Source: JBDHUJ01 sp039809105
GTDB taxonomy: Bacteria; Patescibacteriota; Saccharimonadia; Saccharimonadales; UBA4665
Length of the DNA stretch: 31,669 nucleotides
NCBI GenBank assembly: GCA_039809105.1
Contig: JBDHUJ010000019.1
Coordinates: forward strand, 1 to 31,669
Direction of reading: 5' to 3'
Shown here: positions 14,227 through 22,206 of the stretch, one piece after another
Layout: every line of letters begins with the position of its first letter
Position numbering within the stretch: position 1 is the first letter of the stretch
The notes under the pieces: model-generated
Databases searched by the model: none
The model's input: the letters and a program-made list of their open reading frames with translations, nothing else
Told to the model about the DNA's origin: nothing
Program-made: the position numbers and the translations under genes

Positions 14227-15741
14227 TTAGTTTTTTGCAGCCTTTTTGCCGCGCTTTAGGAAGCCGAAGCGGTTCTTGCCTTGCTTGTCGACTACTTCAT
14301 CACCTTCATTGAAATCGTCATGGAAAAAGTCGTCGCGCTGGTACTGGTCGTAGGTGACCATCAGGGCGCGGGATTCGACGGCACGGAGCGTTTCGAGCGA
14401 GACCGACACCAAGATGAGCACGCTGGTACCACCGATGGCGATGTTCGTGTTTAGAAATATCTGTCCGATGATAGGCAATAGTGCCAGAAGACCGAGGCTA
14501 AAGGCACCGAACAGCGTCAGCTTGTTCACGGTGCTCCCGAGGTATTTCTCGGTCTGATAGCCGGAGCGCACACCTTCTATAAAGCCGCCCTGCTTCTGCA
14601 GGTTCTCGGCAATCTCTTTGCTGTTGAAGGTAATGCTGGTGTAGAAGAAGGTAAAGATGAAGACCAACAAGAAATACGTAACCGGGTAAATATACGCGTG
14701 CCAGCCATTGGTCGCAAAAGTCGTAGCGCTTGGGTTCTGGAACCAGGTCGACAAATCGGTGCCGATTTTTTGCAGGTTCGCGCTGTGGTTTGTGCTCAGA
14801 ATCTGTCCTAAGAAGCTTGGGACGCTCAGGAACGCCACGGCAAAGATTATCGGTACCACGCCGGCGGTGATGAGCTTGACCGGCAAGATGGTCGTAACGC
14901 CTCCATATGCCCGGTTGCCCTGGACACGTTTGGCATAGTTCACGGTAATACGTCTGGCGGCCTCATTCAACATCACCACAAGCCAAGTTACTATGAGCAC
15001 GACCGCTAAGATTAGCAGCGCGTACCAAAAGGCATGCTGGTTTATCGGCAGCTTGTGGCCGAAGACGACCCACTGGTCGGATTTGTCGTATATAGAGCCG
15101 GCGATTTCGCTGATGGTCGTCGGCAGGTTGCTGACGATACCGACGGTGATGAGCAAGGAGATACCGTTGCCGACTGACTTCTCGGTAATCTGTTCACCGA
15201 GCCACATAAGCAACATGGAGCCACCAGTCAGCGCCGAAACCATCAGCGCCCATTGCCAGATAGAAGTGTTGGCGGTTATATCGCCCAGACCGCCGATTTG
15301 CGATGCCTGCTGACGGACGAGGTATATAGCACCGATAGACTGGATGATAGCCAGCGGGAAGGTTAGGATACGGGTGTACTGGTTAATCTTCTTCTGCCCC
15401 TGTTCACCGTCTTTCCGCATGTTTTCCAGCTTCGGTATGGCCTTGGTGAGCAGCTGCATAATGATGCTGGCGTTGATGTACGGGCCAAGACCCGCAATCA
15501 TGATAGAGAAGTTGGCGAGCGCACCGCCCGAGAGCACATTCACGAAGCTCAGGAACTGGCTGCTGCCGCTCTGTGTCTGCGTAAAGAGGTTTTCGAGCAC
15601 CTGCTTGAGTGTCTGCGGGTCGCTCAGCGGCACCGGAATGTGCGCGAGTATGCGGAATATGAGCAGTATGCCAAGCACCGCGAGTATTCGCTTGCGCATT
15701 TCTTTGTGGCCAAGGCTGCGGCCGATAACTTTCCAGTTCAC
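14227..15741 (-). CDS. secY: Protein translocase subunit SecY
   Basis: 504 aa from GTG 15741, somewhat longer than typical SecY (about 435 aa). It is the channel of the Sec translocon. About ten hydrophobic segments are visible, with GLGPYINASIIMQLL in TM2 and the RRITVNYAKRVQGN cytoplasmic loop. The C-terminus has a charged tail (DFNEGDEVVDKQG and a Lys-rich end). It is the first gene of the second ribosomal transcription unit and diverges from the EamA gene. Confidence 0.96.
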   Translation of the reverse strand: MNWKVIGRSLGHKEMRKRILAVLGILLIFRILAHIPVPLSDPQTLKQVLENLFTQTQSGSSQFLSFVNVLSGGALANFSIMIAGLGPYINASIIMQLLTKAIPKLENMRKDGEQGQKKINQYTRILTFPLAIIQSIGAIYLVRQQASQIGGLGDITANTSIWQWALMVSALTGGSMLLMWLGEQITEKSVGNGISLLITVGIVSNLPTTISEIAGSIYDKSDQWVVFGHKLPINQHAFWYALLILAVVLIVTWLVVMLNEAARRITVNYAKRVQGNRAYGGVTTILPVKLITAGVVPIIFAVAFLSVPSFLGQILSTNHSANLQKIGTDLSTWFQNPSATTFATNGWHAYIYPVTYFLLVFIFTFFYTSITFNSKEIAENLQKQGGFIEGVRSGYQTEKYLGSTVNKLTLFGAFSLGLLALLPIIGQIFLNTNIAIGGTSVLILVSVSLETLRAVESRALMVTYDQYQRDDFFHDDFNEGDEVVDKQGKNRFGFLKRGKKAAKN

Positions 15742-15781
15742 GTTTTATCCCTTTTCTAGAAACTCTGTAATCTTCCGTAGC

Positions 15782-15810
15782 AGTATACAGGGTTTTACTA
15801 TACGGAGTAA
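15782..15810 (-). promoter_or_regulatory. Candidate promoter of the secY-rpsI operon
   Basis: TATACT on the minus strand (15782-15787) with a poor -35 (TTACTC, 15805-15810) at 17-bp spacing. It lies in the 156-bp divergent gap with the EamA gene. The terminator at 16801-16834 upstream means this operon needs its own promoter. Confidence 0.35.
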
Positions 15811-15885
15811 AGGGAGTGCAGTATCTTTTACAAACTGACGTATTCACGCAAGTATTATTCACGAGGTATTCATGCCGCTTATTGT

Positions 15886-15891
15886 TATACT
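15886..15891 (+). promoter_or_regulatory. Candidate -10 box of a leaderless EamA transcript
   Basis: TATACT lies 6 nt before the ATG of the EamA gene, and no Shine-Dalgarno sequence is present. The predicted transcription start falls on or next to the A of ATG. No good -35 is seen. Confidence 0.45.
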
Positions 15892-15897
15892 TGAGCT

Positions 15898-16791
15898 ATG
15901 CGCGTAAGGACGACCGCACCTGGTGTCGAGGCTCTGTTTCTAGCTGCCTTCTTGTTTGCCGCCACCAACCCGCTTGTGCGCTACATGTCTCCGATGTGGG
16001 GCGACCAGGCACAAGTATTTGCTCGGTTCGCGGTAGCGTGGCTGATTCTACTGGCCATAAATTTCTGGCGCAAAAAGAAAATTACTAGTGCCCTTCGCAA
16101 TAAATGGTCTTTTGTTATCGCACTGAGCGTGTTGCAGGCTGTAGCCATACTTTTCTATACCTTATCCGTACAGCGAACCACTATCGCCAATATGCTGTTT
16201 GTGTCATATGCAACCACTATGTTCGTGCAGTTCGCGTTAGGCACCGTATTGCTGCACGAGACAGTAAACCGGGCGAAGCTACTGGCGATTGCCTGTTCAC
16301 TGATTGGTCTATCTCTGTATTCGCACTCCTTCGTTACCGGTAACTCAGGAGTCATTTTCGCTGTTCTAGCTGGGGCGACTGGTACTTTTGCAAACCTGAT
16401 GAATAAAAAACTTGCCGGTACCGATAAGTGGGCAGTCTTGCAGGTTCAGTACGGTATTGGTTCAGTACTACTCCTCGGACTAGTCTTTGCGCTAGGGGGC
16501 GAGTTTATAAAAACCGCAAGTGTGGGCGGCATCTTGATTACCATCGCCTTCGCCATCACAATTTTAATTGCCGCATACTTAATACTCTATGGCTACCAAC
16601 ATGTGGATGTGAATATCGCCACCGTGCTTTCTTCTACGGAACTGGTCTTTGGTGTCATAATGGGCGCTATACTCTTTAAAGAAATCCCTAGTGCCTGGGA
16701 GGCATGTAGCGGCCTGCTTATAACTCTCGGTTCGATGGTCGCTGTTATCGGCCAGCGACAGGCCACAAAGAAAAGACTAACCAAAAATTAG
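15898..16791 (+). CDS. EamA/DMT-family membrane transporter
   Basis: 297 aa with about ten hydrophobic segments and an internal duplication of the EamA type (AAFLFAATNPLVRYM near the N-terminus; SSTELVFGVIMGAILFKEIP in the second half). Drug/metabolite transporters of this family export or import small metabolites; the substrate cannot be predicted. It is the only plus-strand gene within the ribosomal block, inserted between rplO and secY, and it shares a bidirectional terminator with the opposing rplO unit. Confidence 0.85.
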   Translation: MRVRTTAPGVEALFLAAFLFAATNPLVRYMSPMWGDQAQVFARFAVAWLILLAINFWRKKKITSALRNKWSFVIALSVLQAVAILFYTLSVQRTTIANMLFVSYATTMFVQFALGTVLLHETVNRAKLLAIACSLIGLSLYSHSFVTGNSGVIFAVLAGATGTFANLMNKKLAGTDKWAVLQVQYGIGSVLLLGLVFALGGEFIKTASVGGILITIAFAITILIAAYLILYGYQHVDVNIATVLSSTELVFGVIMGAILFKEIPSAWEACSGLLITLGSMVAVIGQRQATKKRLTKN

Positions 16792-16800
16792 TTTGAAATA

Positions 16801-16834
16801 AAAATACTCCGCGGATTAGGCCGCGGAGTATTTT
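16801..16834. terminator. Bidirectional terminator between EamA and rplO
   Basis: Perfect 14-bp stem (AAAATACTCCGCGG and its complement) with a 6-nt loop. A-run and T-run flanks serve both strands. It ends the EamA transcript on plus and the rplC-rplO transcript on minus, separating that unit from secY. Confidence 0.92.
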
Positions 16835-16854
16835 CCTTGAGTCGTAGAATATTA

Positions 16855-17325
16855 CTACTTGTCTTCTTTTTTCTTGGTGGCGGGGCGCAGGGCACGAGGG
16901 ACGGCTTTGAATGAGCCGCCGGCTTTCTGGACAGCTTCGACAGCTGTTTCAGAAGCGGCTTGCAGTTCTACGGTAACCTTTTTGGTTACATCGCCACGCT
17001 TTAGCAGCTTGACGCGAGCGTATGGGCTGCTGACGAGACCGGCTTTTGCCAGCGTTTCGTTGTTGACGGTAGCGCCGACTTTGTCAAGCTGACCAGTGTA
17101 AACGTTTTCTGCACGCAGGCGCTTGCTGGTAAAGCCATGGAGCTTTGGTAGGCGCTGCATAAGTGGGTTCTGACCACCTTCGAAACCTGGCTTCTTGCTG
17201 TAGCCGGTGCGCGCGCCCTGACCTTTGGTACCACGACCAGCGGTCTTACCCTGACCAGCTGCGATACCGCGGCCGACGCGCTTTGCGCTCGACTTTGGCG
17301 CGGTCTTGAGTTCGTTGTACTTCAT
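16855..17325 (-). CDS. rplO: 50S ribosomal protein L15 (uL15)
   Basis: 156 aa. The Gly/Arg-rich N-terminal half (KRVGRGIAAGQGKTAGRGTK, GFEGGQNPLMQRLPK) is diagnostic. It overlaps rpsE by one base. rpmD, normally between rpsE and rplO, is missing; loss of uL30 is a recognised feature of CPR bacteria. Confidence 0.96.
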   Translation of the reverse strand: MKYNELKTAPKSSAKRVGRGIAAGQGKTAGRGTKGQGARTGYSKKPGFEGGQNPLMQRLPKLHGFTSKRLRAENVYTGQLDKVGATVNNETLAKAGLVSSPYARVKLLKRGDVTKKVTVELQAASETAVEAVQKAGGSFKAVPRALRPATKKKEDK

Positions 17326-17978
17326 TACTTATCCTCCACCTTGGCTTCGGCCTTCTTGGCGCTCTTGGTGGCGACAGCGTTCTTGTTGGTGACCCAGTTT
17401 TTAGCTGGCTCCAAGCTTTCGAGCGCCTGAATGGTTGCGTAAGCAGTGTTTGCCTTGTTGGTTGAGCCAAGAGACTTGCTGAGCACGTTGCTGACGCCAG
17501 TAACTTCAAGGATGGTGCGAACCACACCACCGGCGATAAGACCGGTACCAGCGCTCGCTGGTTTGATGAGGATACGTGCACCACCGACTTTACCAAGTGC
17601 TTCGTGAGGCAAAGTACCTTTGTAAAGGTTAATCTTGACCATGTGCTTCTTGGCAACTTCAGTTGCCTTCGTAACGGCTGCAGTCACATCTGCACCCTTT
17701 GCGATGCCGATGCCGACTTTGCCTTTGTGGTCACCACACACAACGAGTGCGCGGAACCGGAAGCGGCGACCGCCCTTGACGACACGTGCGACACGGTCGA
17801 TGTGGACGATTCGTTCGTCGAACTCTTTCTTTTCTTCCGCTACAGGGCCACGACCATCGCGGCGCGGGCCACGGTTACCGCCTTGGCCACCACGGTTGCC
17901 ATCGCGGCGTGGCGGACGGTTGTCGGTAGCAGCAGGTCCAGTTGATACTGCAGCAGGAGTAGTGTTTGCTTCTGCCAT
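17325..17978 (-). CDS. rpsE: 30S ribosomal protein S5 (uS5)
   Basis: 217 aa, longer than the usual 165-170. FDERIVHIDRVARVVKGGRR and GSTNKANTAYATIQALESL are diagnostic. The extra length is an N-terminal Gly/Arg-rich tail (RRDGNRGGQGGNRGPRRDGR, about residues 23-42) and a C-terminal Lys/Ala-rich tail. The RGG-like tail suggests added RNA contacts. Confidence 0.96.
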   Translation of the reverse strand: MAEANTTPAAVSTGPAATDNRPPRRDGNRGGQGGNRGPRRDGRGPVAEEKKEFDERIVHIDRVARVVKGGRRFRFRALVVCGDHKGKVGIGIAKGADVTAAVTKATEVAKKHMVKINLYKGTLPHEALGKVGGARILIKPASAGTGLIAGGVVRTILEVTGVSNVLSKSLGSTNKANTAYATIQALESLEPAKNWVTNKNAVATKSAKKAEAKVEDK

Positions 17979-17979
17979 A

Positions 17980-18336
17980 CTAGAACTCCAGTCCTTTCTC
18001 CCGGGCAGCGTCTGCCAGAGCTTTTATGCGGCCGTGATATTGGCGACCGTTACGGTCGAACACGACGCTGGTTACTTTGGCAGCCTTGGCCCGTGCGGCG
18101 ATTTCTGCACCAACCCAAGCAGCCTTTTCAGTCAGCGTGCCTTTAGCAGCCTTGCTGCCGGCAGTGCTGACGGCTGCAAGTGTCGTGTGCTTGCTGTCGT
18201 CGATAATCTGGGCGCTGACGTTAGTGTTGCTAATGAACACGCTCAGGCGTGGCCGTTCGCTGGTACCAGCCAGGTGACTACGGATGCGGTTTTTACGCTG
18301 CACGCGGTTCTTAAGCTTGAGTGACAAATTACTCAT
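17980..18336 (-). CDS. rplR: 50S ribosomal protein L18 (uL18)
   Basis: 118 aa. RVQRKNRIRSHLAGTSERPR and FDRNGRQYHGRIKALADAAR are diagnostic. Binds 5S rRNA together with L5. It lies 2 bp after rplF and 1 bp before rpsE. Confidence 0.96.
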   Translation of the reverse strand: MSNLSLKLKNRVQRKNRIRSHLAGTSERPRLSVFISNTNVSAQIIDDSKHTTLAAVSTAGSKAAKGTLTEKAAWVGAEIAARAKAAKVTSVVFDRNGRQYHGRIKALADAAREKGLEF

Positions 18337-18338
18337 GG

Positions 18339-18878
18339 CTATTTATCCTTTCCTGACTTACCAGACTTGCGGATAATGCGCTCGTCTTCGTACTTAATGC
18401 CCTTGCCCTTGTATGGCTCAGGCTTCTTCAGCGCACGAACTTCTGCTGCAACCTGGCCGACAGCCTGTTTGCTAATGCCACTGATGGTGATTTTGTTCTG
18501 CTCCACGGTTGCAGTAACGCCCTGAGGCATCTTGTAGATGACTTCGTGGCTAAAACCGAGGTTCATTTTCAGGTCTGCACCTTGCAGTGCGACGCGGTAA
18601 CCGACACCGTTCAGCTCCAACTTCTTGCTGAAGCCGGTGCTGACGCCGGTAACCATGTTGTTGACCAGGGCGCGCATAAGACCATGCTTAGCGCGAACTT
18701 TTGGCTCGTCGTTGGCACGCGTTACGAGAACGTTGCCTTCTTCTACCTTGACTGTAATGTCAGGCATGGTGAACTGCGTGAGCGTTCCCTTCGAGCCAGC
18801 TACCGTGATGGTGTCTGGGTCGACAGTGATTGTCACGCCGCTCGGGATAGCGATTGGCTGTTTTCCTACTCGACTCAT
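18339..18878 (-). CDS. rplF: 50S ribosomal protein L6 (uL6)
   Basis: 179 aa. MSRVGKQPIAIPSGVTITVD and KKPEPYKGKGIKYEDERIIR are diagnostic. A good ribosome binding site (AAGGAA) precedes the ATG. A 58-aa gene separates it from rpsH, where the two are normally adjacent. Confidence 0.97.
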   Translation of the reverse strand: MSRVGKQPIAIPSGVTITVDPDTITVAGSKGTLTQFTMPDITVKVEEGNVLVTRANDEPKVRAKHGLMRALVNNMVTGVSTGFSKKLELNGVGYRVALQGADLKMNLGFSHEVIYKMPQGVTATVEQNKITISGISKQAVGQVAAEVRALKKPEPYKGKGIKYEDERIIRKSGKSGKDK

Positions 18879-18890
18879 ATCTTTCCTTCT

Positions 18891-19067
18891 TTAAACTTGT
18901 TCCTTATGTTGCCACCTAAGTTCTTCTGTGGATATTTCGTATTCGGTGTACTCACCCGTAAAGGGGTCAGTCCTACCTTCGAAGTATCCAGAACCAGCTG
19001 CGTTCTCCGCAGCCACCACAGCATCAACTTCCGTCTGGTCACTGTAGTGAGGAAGCTTTTCACTCAT
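18891..19067 (-). CDS. Small acidic 58-aa protein between rpsH and rplF
   Basis: ATG at 19067 lies 1 nt after the rpsH stop, and the frame ends in TAA 12 nt before the rplF start. The peptide begins MSEKLPHYSDQTEVDAVVAA, contains FEGRTDPFTGEY and ends in WQHKEQV; it is acidic and soluble. Its tight fit between two ribosomal genes argues for translation. An alternative frame on the same strand (18875-19063) is less likely. No homologue recognised. Its place suggests a link to ribosome function, but that is inference. Confidence 0.6.
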   Translation of the reverse strand: MSEKLPHYSDQTEVDAVVAAENAAGSGYFEGRTDPFTGEYTEYEISTEELRWQHKEQV

Positions 19068-19068
19068 C

Positions 19069-19470
19069 TTAATATACGCTCGCTATTAATTCACCACCGA
19101 CGCCTTGCTTCTTGGCTTCTTCGCCAGTCATCAGGCCTTTTGAGGTGCTGATGATGACGATACCACGACCACGCTTAACGCTAGGGATTTCCTTGGCGTT
19201 AGAGTAGTGACGGCGACCAGGCTTGCTGAGGCGCTTGATTTCGGTGATGCGGGCGTTTTCGTCCTCGCCGTGGATGGTAATGTGCAGTTGCTTGCCAACA
19301 CTAAGGTCGGTAACGCGGACGTCGGTTACAAAACCGTTGTCCTTCAGCACCTTGGCGACAGCTTCTTTAGCTTTGCTGTGTGGCAGACTGACTTCGTTCT
19401 TCTGAACATTTATAGCGTTGCGAACGCGAGTCAGCATATCTGCGATTGGGTCTGTTGATGTAACACTCAT
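19069..19470 (-). CDS. rpsH: 30S ribosomal protein S8 (uS8)
   Basis: 133 aa. DPIADMLTRVRNAINVQKNE and GRGIVIISTSKGLMTGEEAK are diagnostic. In E. coli S8 represses the spc operon by binding mRNA near rplE; no such site was searched out here. Confidence 0.97.
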   Translation of the reverse strand: MSVTSTDPIADMLTRVRNAINVQKNEVSLPHSKAKEAVAKVLKDNGFVTDVRVTDLSVGKQLHITIHGEDENARITEIKRLSKPGRRHYSNAKEIPSVKRGRGIVIISTSKGLMTGEEAKKQGVGGELIASVY

Positions 19471-19475
19471 AGTTC

Positions 19476-19745
19476 TTACCAGCTCGCTTTCGTTACGCCT
19501 GGGATTTCACCCTTGGAAGCGTGTTCACGGAAACTGATACGGCTCAGGCCGAACTGACGCATGTAGGCGTGAGGACGTCCAGTTTCGACACAACGGTTCT
19601 TCCAACGAGTCGGGCTAGAGTTCCGTGGCAGCTTTGCCAGGCCTTCGTAATCACCAAGCTCTTTGAGCTCAGCACGCTTTGCGGCGTACTTCTGAATTAA
19701 TTTCTGTCGCTTTGCGTCACGTGCGACAATTGATTTCTTGGCCAT
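19476..19745 (-). CDS. rpsN: 30S ribosomal protein S14 (uS14), zinc-free form
   Basis: 89 aa. MAKKSIVARDAKRQKLIQKY and SRISFREHASKGEIPGVTKA are diagnostic. The length and lack of CXXC pairs identify the zinc-independent form. It overlaps rplE by one base. Confidence 0.96.
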   Translation of the reverse strand: MAKKSIVARDAKRQKLIQKYAAKRAELKELGDYEGLAKLPRNSSPTRWKNRCVETGRPHAYMRQFGLSRISFREHASKGEIPGVTKASW

Positions 19746-20335
19746 TAGCGCTTCTCCTCTTTCTCGAATGGCATGCCAAACTTCGTTAATAGTGCACGGG
19801 CATCTTCTTTGCTTTCGCTCTTGATGACGAAAACAGCCTGCAGACCATGGGTCGTGGTAGTTTCGTCGAAGGTAAGTTCCGGGAAGACTGACTGGTCAGT
19901 CATGCCGACACTGTAGTTACCCTGCTTGTCAAAAGCCTTGGCAGAAACACCGTGGAAGTCACGCAGGCGCGGCAGCACGATGTTGATGAAGCGGTCCATG
20001 AATTCGTACATTTTTGCACCGCGCAGGGTGACTTTCAGGCCAATCATGTTGCCTTCGCGTAGCTTGAAGCCGGCGATAGAGTTCTTCGCAACGGTCTCAA
20101 GCGGTTCTTGGCCGGTTATTTTGCGAAGTGTGTTCTTGGCGGTTTCGATGACCTTCTTATCATCCTTTGCGCGGCCGAGACCGACGTTCAGGACGATTTT
20201 CTCGAGCTTTGGAACCTGGTTTGCGTTAGCGAGCTTGAGCTCCTTCTGGAGTTCGGCAGCAAACTTGTCGTTGTACTGCGCCTGGAGACGAGCAACGTAC
20301 TTGTCAGATTTCTGGGCTTCTTTAGTTGCAGCCAT
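19745..20335 (-). CDS. rplE: 50S ribosomal protein L5 (uL5)
   Basis: 196 aa. VPKLEKIVLNVGLGRAKDDK and FPELTFDETTTTHGLQAVFV fit L5, which carries 5S rRNA. It overlaps rplX by one base. Confidence 0.96.
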   Translation of the reverse strand: MAATKEAQKSDKYVARLQAQYNDKFAAELQKELKLANANQVPKLEKIVLNVGLGRAKDDKKVIETAKNTLRKITGQEPLETVAKNSIAGFKLREGNMIGLKVTLRGAKMYEFMDRFINIVLPRLRDFHGVSAKAFDKQGNYSVGMTDQSVFPELTFDETTTTHGLQAVFVIKSESKEDARALLTKFGMPFEKEEKR

Positions 20336-20712
20336 TACTTCTTGCCCTCCTTAGCTTTAGCGGCGGAGGGAATCTCCTTGCCACTTGCCTTGTACACACG
20401 AGTCTTAACGCCCTTATCATCGACCTTGATGCCGATGCGGCTCGGCTTCTTAGTGGTCGGGTCGACTACAGCGACCTTGCTGACCCAGATTGGTTTAGTG
20501 ATGTCGAGGATGCCGCCCTGTGGGTTAGCACGGTTTGGCTTAACGTGCTTTTTCACGATGTTAATACCTTCGACAGTCACTTTGTTTTCAGTCGGATGCG
20601 TAGCAACGACCTTACCGGTCTTGCCTTTGTACTTGCCGCTGAGGACTTGTACGGTGTCACCCTTCTTGAGCTTAATCTTGTAGACCTTGCTACTTGTTGC
20701 TTGAGACTTCAT
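20335..20712 (-). CDS. rplX: 50S ribosomal protein L24 (uL24)
   Basis: 125 aa. The KOW motif (KKGDTVQVLSGKYKGKTGKV) and the later EGINIVKKHVKPNRANPQGG are diagnostic. It is an early 50S assembly protein. One-base overlaps on both sides. Confidence 0.96.
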   Translation of the reverse strand: MKSQATSSKVYKIKLKKGDTVQVLSGKYKGKTGKVVATHPTENKVTVEGINIVKKHVKPNRANPQGGILDITKPIWVSKVAVVDPTTKKPSRIGIKVDDKGVKTRVYKASGKEIPSAAKAKEGKK

Positions 20713-21080
20713 TATAGTACCTCCGGTGCGAGGCTAATTATCTTGTTGTAACCCATGTCGCGGAGTTCACGAGGAACCGGGCCGAAGATACGGGTCGCTT
20801 TAGGCTGCTTGTCATCGTTGATGATGACGGCGGCGTTGTCGTCGAACTTGATGGTACTGCCGTCTTTACGGGCAATTTCCTTGGTCGTACGGACGACGAC
20901 TGCCTTAACGACGCTCTTCTTCTTGACCTGGCCGGCTGGGTTGGCTTCTTTGACGGTTGCGACGATGACATCACCGACCTTGGCATAACGCCGTCGGGTG
21001 CCACCAAGCACGCGGATACAAAGGATTTCCTTCGCACCACTGTTGTCGCAGACGACAAGCCGGGTTTCTTGTTGAACCAT
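20712..21080 (-). CDS. rplN: 50S ribosomal protein L14 (uL14)
   Basis: 122 aa. RLVVCDNSGAKEILCIRVLG and AVIINDDKQPKATRIFGPVP are diagnostic. The ATG overlaps the rpsQ stop; its ribosome binding site (GAAGGGAG) lies inside the rpsQ 3' end, just after element H4. Confidence 0.97.
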   Translation of the reverse strand: MVQQETRLVVCDNSGAKEILCIRVLGGTRRRYAKVGDVIVATVKEANPAGQVKKKSVVKAVVVRTTKEIARKDGSTIKFDDNAAVIINDDKQPKATRIFGPVPRELRDMGYNKIISLAPEVL

Positions 21081-21469
21081 TACTTTTCGCTCCCTTCGGT
21101 CGCTTCAGGGCTTAGGGCTGAGGAAGTAGGGCCGAGTTCGTCTGTGCTAACTTTGCCCTTTGCCCTTTGCCCTTTGCCCTCAACATCGGTCACGCCCGGA
21201 ACTTCCGGTGCCTTCTCGACATGAGTGACGCCTGACTTTTCAACCACGCGGTCGAGCTTGTGGCTCTTGCGGCGGCTAATCGGGCGGGTTTCGACGATGA
21301 CGACTTTGTCGCCGACTTTGGCTTCATTCGCTTCGTCGTGCGCGATGAATTTCTTGCTGACCGTGTATTGCTTGCGGTACAGCGGGTGCGTCTTGCGCTC
21401 CCGGACGGTTACGACAATTGTCTTGTCGGCCTTGTCACTGGAGACGACGCCGGTAATTGACTTCGCCAT
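21080..21469 (-). CDS. rpsQ: 30S ribosomal protein S17 (uS17) with a repeat-derived tail
   Basis: 129 aa. The first 85 or so residues are S17 (KTIVVTVRERKTHPLYRKQY, VVIVETRPISRRKSHKLDRV). The remaining 40 or so residues, from about VEKAPEVPGV on, form a low-complexity tail. Its middle (EGKGQRAKGK) is encoded by four tandem GGGCAAA heptamers of element H4, so the tail appears to have arisen by insertion of that element into the 3' end of the gene. Confidence 0.94.
   Translation of the reverse strand: MAKSITGVVSSDKADKTIVVTVRERKTHPLYRKQYTVSKKFIAHDEANEAKVGDKVVIVETRPISRRKSHKLDRVVEKSGVTHVEKAPEVPGVTDVEGKGQRAKGKVSTDELGPTSSALSPEATEGSEK
21106..21179. repeat. Heptad hairpin element H4 (inside rpsQ 3' end)
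   Basis: Left arm 21106-21140 has 7-nt units (CAGGGCT, TAGGGCT, GAGGAAG, TAGGGCC). Right arm 21152-21179 is four perfect TTTGCCC units, the same AGGGCNN theme inverted. The loop is 11 nt. It lies within the rpsQ coding tail, directly upstream of the rplN ribosome binding site. The flank GCTCCCTTCGGTCGCTT resembles the flanks of H1 and H2. Confidence 0.85.
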
Positions 21470-21669
21470 TACTTGGCCTCCTTAACTAATTGTTCGCTCA
21501 AAACTGTCAGCATGCGCGCCAGGTCTTTGCGCTTGTTACGAACCGACCGGACGTTCTGGCTGTCGCCCATAAAAATATGGCGCTTCAGTTCAGAGATTTC
21601 GTCGCGGAGCTTGGTCGTCTCAAGGGTTAGCTCGGCAGTCGACAGTTTACGGATATCTACGATTTTCAT
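21469..21669 (-). CDS. rpmC: 50S ribosomal protein L29 (uL29)
   Basis: 66 aa. Two-helix protein with the conserved region SQNVRSVRNKRKDLARMLTV. It overlaps rpsQ by one base and starts 2 bp after rplP. Confidence 0.95.
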   Translation of the reverse strand: MKIVDIRKLSTAELTLETTKLRDEISELKRHIFMGDSQNVRSVRNKRKDLARMLTVLSEQLVKEAK

Positions 21670-21671
21670 AA

Positions 21672-22085
21672 TTATGCATCCTCCCTAACCAAGAACTTCG
21701 TCTTGACTGGTAGTTTATGGCCAGCGAGGCGCATAGCTTCGCGGGCAACTTCTTCGCTGACGCCCTGCATTTCGAACAGGATGGTACCAGGACGAACCTT
21801 GGCAACGAAGAATTCCGGTGAACCTTTACCGCTACCCATTTTCACGTCGAGCGGTTTGCGGGTAACGGGGGTGTGTGGGAATATGCGAATCCAAATCTTA
21901 CCACCGCGCTTGATGTAGCGGGTCATCGCCTGACGGCTGGCCTCTATCTGACGGCTGGTAATACGTTCGTGGTCCTGGGCTTGCAGTGCGAAGTCGCCGA
22001 AGGCAATGTAGTTGCCACTCGTAGCGACACCGCGGATTTTGCCCTTGCGGACCTTGCGGAACTTTGTTCGCTTAGGAAGTAACAT
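21672..22085 (-). CDS. rplP: 50S ribosomal protein L16 (uL16)
   Basis: 137 aa. MLLPKRTKFRKVRKGKIRGV and MGSGKGSPEFFVAKVRPGTI are diagnostic. The ribosome binding site GGAAGGAGC is part of a sequence also found before rpsM. Element H2 fills the 121-bp gap to rpsC. Confidence 0.97.
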   Translation of the reverse strand: MLLPKRTKFRKVRKGKIRGVATSGNYIAFGDFALQAQDHERITSRQIEASRQAMTRYIKRGGKIWIRIFPHTPVTRKPLDVKMGSGKGSPEFFVAKVRPGTILFEMQGVSEEVAREAMRLAGHKLPVKTKFLVREDA

Positions 22086-22107
22086 TAGAAGCTCCTTCCA
22101 GTCGCTT

Positions 22108-22188
22108 TAAGTTGCAAGTTGCAAGTTTCAAGTTGCAAGGCAAACACAGCCTTACTTGATACTTGTTCCTTGATACTTGGGACTTGAT
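22108..22188. repeat. Heptad hairpin element H2
   Basis: Left arm 22108-22142 is five 7-nt units (CAAGTTG, CAAGTTG, CAAGTTT, ...). Right arm 22154-22188 is five units (ACTTGAT, ACTTGTT, CCTTGAT, ...), the CAAGTNN theme inverted. The loop is 11 nt. The flank GCTCCTTCCAGTCGCT next to the left arm is identical to that of H1. It lies between rpsC and the rplP ribosome binding site. Confidence 0.88.
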
Positions 22189-22206
22189 GAAATACGGAGT
22201 GTTTCA

